64,000 nucleotides of DNA from Zhengitettix transpicula. Taxonomy: Eukaryota > Arthropoda > Insecta > Orthoptera > Tetrigidae. Each line of letters opens with the position of its first letter. Position 1 is the stretch's first letter. Positions 60,655 through 64,000 of the stretch are shown in pieces. The position numbers and the translations under genes were made by a program. The stretch is from contig CM073590.1 in NCBI GenBank assembly GCA_037074705.1, forward strand, positions 179,443,246-179,507,245. The letters run 5' to 3'. The notes beneath the pieces were generated by a model. The model had not been told where the DNA came from and did no database searches. It saw only the letters and a program-made list of their open reading frames with translations.

Positions 60655-61490
60655 TTTAATGTCAGAATTGAACTCAGTGACTTCCATAACCCCCAATTCG
60701 ACACCAATCATTGTTGTAGTATAATTATGTAACGGCTATTCACATTCTTCATCCCCTTCACCAACACCTAGAGGCTGAACAATATTTCAAACCGGATTAT
60801 GAATGTCAAAATTAAACTTATCGGCTTTCATAACCACGAGCTAGACACCATTCACGGTAATTTTTTAATTATATTTATGTAAAACCCTCCCGACCCCCTC
60901 CTCTACGGGTGCTCCATTTAGTTGTCATTAGGGGTTGAAGTTGGGCATTGGCAGCTTCGAGAATGAATCTATCAAATTGAGCGACCAACTAAACTTTTCA
61001 TTCGATGCTAATAAAGGCCGAATTATAATGTTTTCAAAAATTCCGCCCTCTCCACCCCTACCTCTACAGGGACTCGTGGGTTTTTTCTCGAACAGTGTTT
61101 GTTCCTTGATAGTAAAAAAAATTACACATTTTGGCATTTTGGCGTTTAATATTGTACTCGTAACTTTTTAACCCCTTCCACCCCCAATCCTAACCGTTAC
61201 GTTAAATGTCAGCATTAGACTCGGCGGCGACTTCTAAATTCCCAGATTCGACACCAATCTCGGTTGTTTTCGCATTACTTTTATGTAACGCCCTCTAACC
61301 TCACCCGTAAGAAAGCCATGTCGAACGGGGTTGAAATTATACACAAACAATATCTGGAGAAACATTGGCCCCGAAAATAATTATTCGGCGCAAATATCAG
61401 CCGTTTTTTTGCATGTTTTAAAATTTCCGCTCTCTTTACCCTGCGGAGTTGCATAGCGCTTCGAGAGGCCGACAGAAACCTCCGTTGGCG
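60655..61490 (+). repeat. Helitron-like interspersed repeat
   Basis: Contains the family modules in the 18.3-kb orientation: 'cagtgacttccataaccccc', 'gacaccaatc-ttgttgt', 'gtaacg', then 'gcgcaaatatcagccgtttt' and 'gcatgttttaaaatttcc'. The 'cgacaccaat' module occurs three times within the copy, at intervals of roughly 150-400 bp. Confidence 0.55.
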
Positions 61491-61568
61491 TGTGCACAAC
61501 TCAGAAAATTTTCATCGTAGTCGGATGTATGGTATATGAAAGCATAAGGAACAAACAAACAAGGATGC

Positions 61569-61569
<1 letters not shown>

Positions 61570-61611
<42 letters not shown>
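61570..61611. repeat. (TA)n microsatellite abutting an LTR start
   Basis: A TA run ending one base before TGTAATGCC. Confidence 0.96.
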
Positions 61612-61614
<3 letters not shown>

Positions 61615-62788
61615 AATGCCAATTAATTAGGCCATTAATTGTTTGGACATAAAATTTGAATTGTTTGAGAAATCCATTATAGCGGTCTGATCGAACAAAG
61701 CGACAATGGAAAAGCGAGCTCACTTGCTTTGTCGAAAAGTCAAAAATGGCGTATGCGCGCTAAAACTCGAAAGCACTGGGAGTCAGTTGGTGGCGGGACA
61801 TTTCAGAGGACGGAACAAATAATACTTGAGCAGAGACTAGCCGTCGTTAATGTATCATTAAACAAAGTTGTGAATTTAAAACAAAGAAAAACATTCACAG
61901 AAGTATTACCTCGTAAATGTCGCTACGTAAAAGCAGTTTACGTATACAGCCAGTCAGGAAAGTCTAAGAAAGTTTTACGTCTGTAGCGAGCCAGGAAAGA
62001 AAGTCAGTTTTTTTACGTCTACAGCCAGAAGTTAAAGAAAAAGTTAGTTCGCTCCGAAAGAATAAAAGTGAAAATAAATCGTCAAAGAGATAGGTTGCAG
62101 TTAACGTCCAATTCAGTAAAAGACTAATAAATCTACGAATCATAGGATTCCGGTAAGTCAAGCAGACATCAGGTAGCTGACATTCAGAAGGATCATCCGA
62201 GTTCCTGGGAGCCTATCAGTTTTGACTTCAATAGTGTAAAATCTGTGAGTCGACATTTTAGAAACATTCCAAAACCAAAAAGAATGCTGGTACCAGCTGG
62301 ACAATACGTAAGTAACAAAACAAAAACTAATGATTAATTGTAAACTTTAATTAAAGGATAAAGTCAGATTTCGTTCTCTTTTAATTGTCAATCAGAGTTA
62401 ATTTCTTTACTTTTAATTTCTTTCTATCAACATATTGTTTAGGTAAATTGTAAACTGTTTGTTAATAAGATTTTTAAATCAATTTTTTGTGTCCATTATC
62501 AAACCCAGAAGAGGCCCTGAGAGAGAGAAATATCTCAAATTTTGTTGTAATTATCTTTATTGCCACAAAATAAATAAATATTATGTTTGTTAATTTTGAT
62601 TATTATTATTTCTTTTAATTAACGCCTTCCATTTAATTATTACCTAAATGGCGCTTCACGTGAGGTAAATTCTTCAAATTCTCTAAATATAAATTAAATA
62701 ACGCTCAATTTTTAATTATTACATTTTGGCGCCGCATCGTGAGGCTCGTTAAATTAAATAAAGCTTTTTAACTAACCTTTTAATTATT

Positions 62789-62791
<3 letters not shown>
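61612..62791 (+). mobile_element. Solo LTR, long form with primer-site-like repeats
   Basis: A 1,180-bp unit from TGTAATGCCAATTAATTAGG to TTTTAATTATTACA; TA arrays abut both ends. Landmark 'tatcaaacccagaagaggcc' at 62497. The 3' part holds three related segments ending 'taattattac(a)' (near 62641, 62723 and 62791). The first two are followed by TGGCGC-rich sequences (62649-62668, tggcgcttcacgtgagg; 62727-62745, tggcgccgcatcgtgagg) resembling a tRNA primer-binding site placed after an LTR end. The ORF at 61729-61986 lies inside and has no motif. Confidence 0.75.

Positions 62792-62821
<30 letters not shown>
62792..62821. repeat. (TA)n microsatellite abutting an LTR end
   Basis: A TA run starting immediately after ATTACA. 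Confidence 0.96.
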
Positions 62822-62822
<1 letters not shown>

Positions 62823-64000
62823 TAGTTTCAGATGACAAATTATAACAGCTTTTTATATCACATAATTGTTACACTTTCTTTGTTTCGTCAGTGCACAGAT
62901 TATTGAAGAGCTACGTGATGCTTGCCTCGTCTAAATAAATTGTTTTTAAATTTCAAAATATAATTTCTTCTAAGCAATTTTTTTCAAGATGTTCCATGAT
63001 GGATGGGTGTGTTGCAAGACAGAAATACACCGTGAGTATGTTGTAAAACAATAAACGTTCGGATTTTTACGCAATTCGGTGATACAATTAAATTAAAATC
63101 TGAATTACATTTTTCTGTCTTCCTTGGACTTTTTCTCTACTGAAAAAAAATAATAACTTGTAAGTATAGTTTTTCTCTGTCTGTTATTTTACATTCAATG
63201 AGTTGCAATGAAATAATTCGGCTTTGTCTGATCGTGCCGACACCGCTCTTTTATTTCTCTAGGGAGACATGTTAACATTCAGCTGAAGTAAAATGACGAC
63301 AGGTACGTTGTATTCAATTATCGCTTTGCTAGGTGCCGAATCAAGTCACTATTGTATTCCAGGTGAAGATTATCACTGAGTGAGCATGAGCTGCATTGTT
63401 TTGTGTCCTCAAGTAACGTGCAGAACTGTCCTTACATATAATGCACAAAACGTCGCTTCTGGCTGCGTGATTTCTCAAGGCATTGACCGCGCAAACTCTC
63501 AATCTTGTTCCGTATTTGGTGCCAATGGCTCGAGCCACCATACCTTATAGTCGGCTCCTTCGTCTTGTCTTCAGTGCTTTGTAACGTTTCTAAATATTAT
63601 ACCTATAAATCCTTGATATATATATATATATATATACTACTTGAGTATTAGAAACATAAGAAATCTGACTATGCGGAATATTATACCAGGTTTACAATAT
63701 TTTTTTTTAATTAAACAGGCCATGGTATCACATTTTCTGCACAACCGAATTCAGCATATGCGATTGAAAGCCTAACACATCACAGACAGTCCTCTGTTGA
63801 TCCCCAAATATTTCGGCAAACAATAATAAAATCGTCAGCAAGGAAATTGGAATTACACTTTCCAAATAACAGTTCGATTCAACTCACAATGAATTCTATC
63901 AGTGATATCAGTTCAACAACAGCCAGTACAACTTTCCCTATATTTTACACATGTCTCCTTCAATTTCTAACGCCAATAATCTTAATACCTGTCTTTTCAT
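62822..64000. other. Non-coding DNA
   Basis: A short (TA)n run lies at 63617-63638. The 66-codon ORF 63341-63541 (minus) is unrecognised. No other feature seen up to the window edge. Confidence 0.5.

Noticed and set aside
1..64000. CRISPR arrays, bacterial-type operons, rRNA genes
   Set aside because: No spaced direct repeats of the right size, no ribosome-binding-site/operon organisation and no rRNA-like sequence were seen.

Overview
This is a 64 kb stretch of a AT-rich, repeat-dominated animal genome, most likely an insect with a large genome (inference). The clues are many short (TA)n arrays, a mariner transposase of the insect type, Penelope-like retroelements, tRNA-derived SINEs, a THAP-domain gene copy with ordinary GT/AG introns, and no dense long ORFs. 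Nothing suggests a bacterial, plasmid or viral chromosome. I see no intact conserved protein-coding gene. Almost everything recognisable is a mobile element or its wreckage.

Left part (1-16.5 kb): a tRNA-derived SINE (about 0.8-1.0 kb); a decayed Penelope-like element with reverse-transcriptase and GIY-YIG remnants (2.6-3.9 kb); a young foldback repeat (6.4-6.7 kb); a Helitron-like fragment (10 kb); a solo LTR (13.7-14.6 kb); and a broken THAP/P-element-type gene whose first intron holds a Penelope tail (15.2-16.4 kb).

Middle (17-40 kb): a second solo LTR directly followed by a Helitron-like repeat; another Helitron-like repeat ending in CTAG; two kinds of Penelope-style tail; an odd inverted repeat enclosing a SINE beside a 52-bp palindrome; a cluster of four copies of one retroposon (27.4-30.2 kb) enclosing a hydrophobic ORF that might be a real exon; GC-rich islands near 31.8 and 35.5 kb; and a 119-bp imperfect palindrome near 38.3 kb.

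Right part (40-64 kb): another GC-rich island (41.3-42.0 kb); three more solo LTRs (46.1, 57.1 and 61.6 kb); a mariner pseudogene (48.6-49.3 kb); a 1-kb long-TIR MITE (52.2-53.2 kb); a head-to-head pair of Penelope C-termini (53.4-54.5 kb), one of them open for 91 codons; a GC-rich island (56.7-57.0 kb); and a fifth retroposon copy with A-tail and target duplication (59.9-60.4 kb).

Two themes link the elements. First, five related LTRs all sit in or next to TA-rich tracts and carry repeated sequences like a retroviral primer-binding site. Second, three different tail families share one RNA-like architecture: CTGANGA, a short perfect stem, then GAAACGTTG. This resembles the hammerhead ribozymes known from Penelope-like elements, although the core is not canonical. 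All calls come from reading the sequence; no database search or folding was run.
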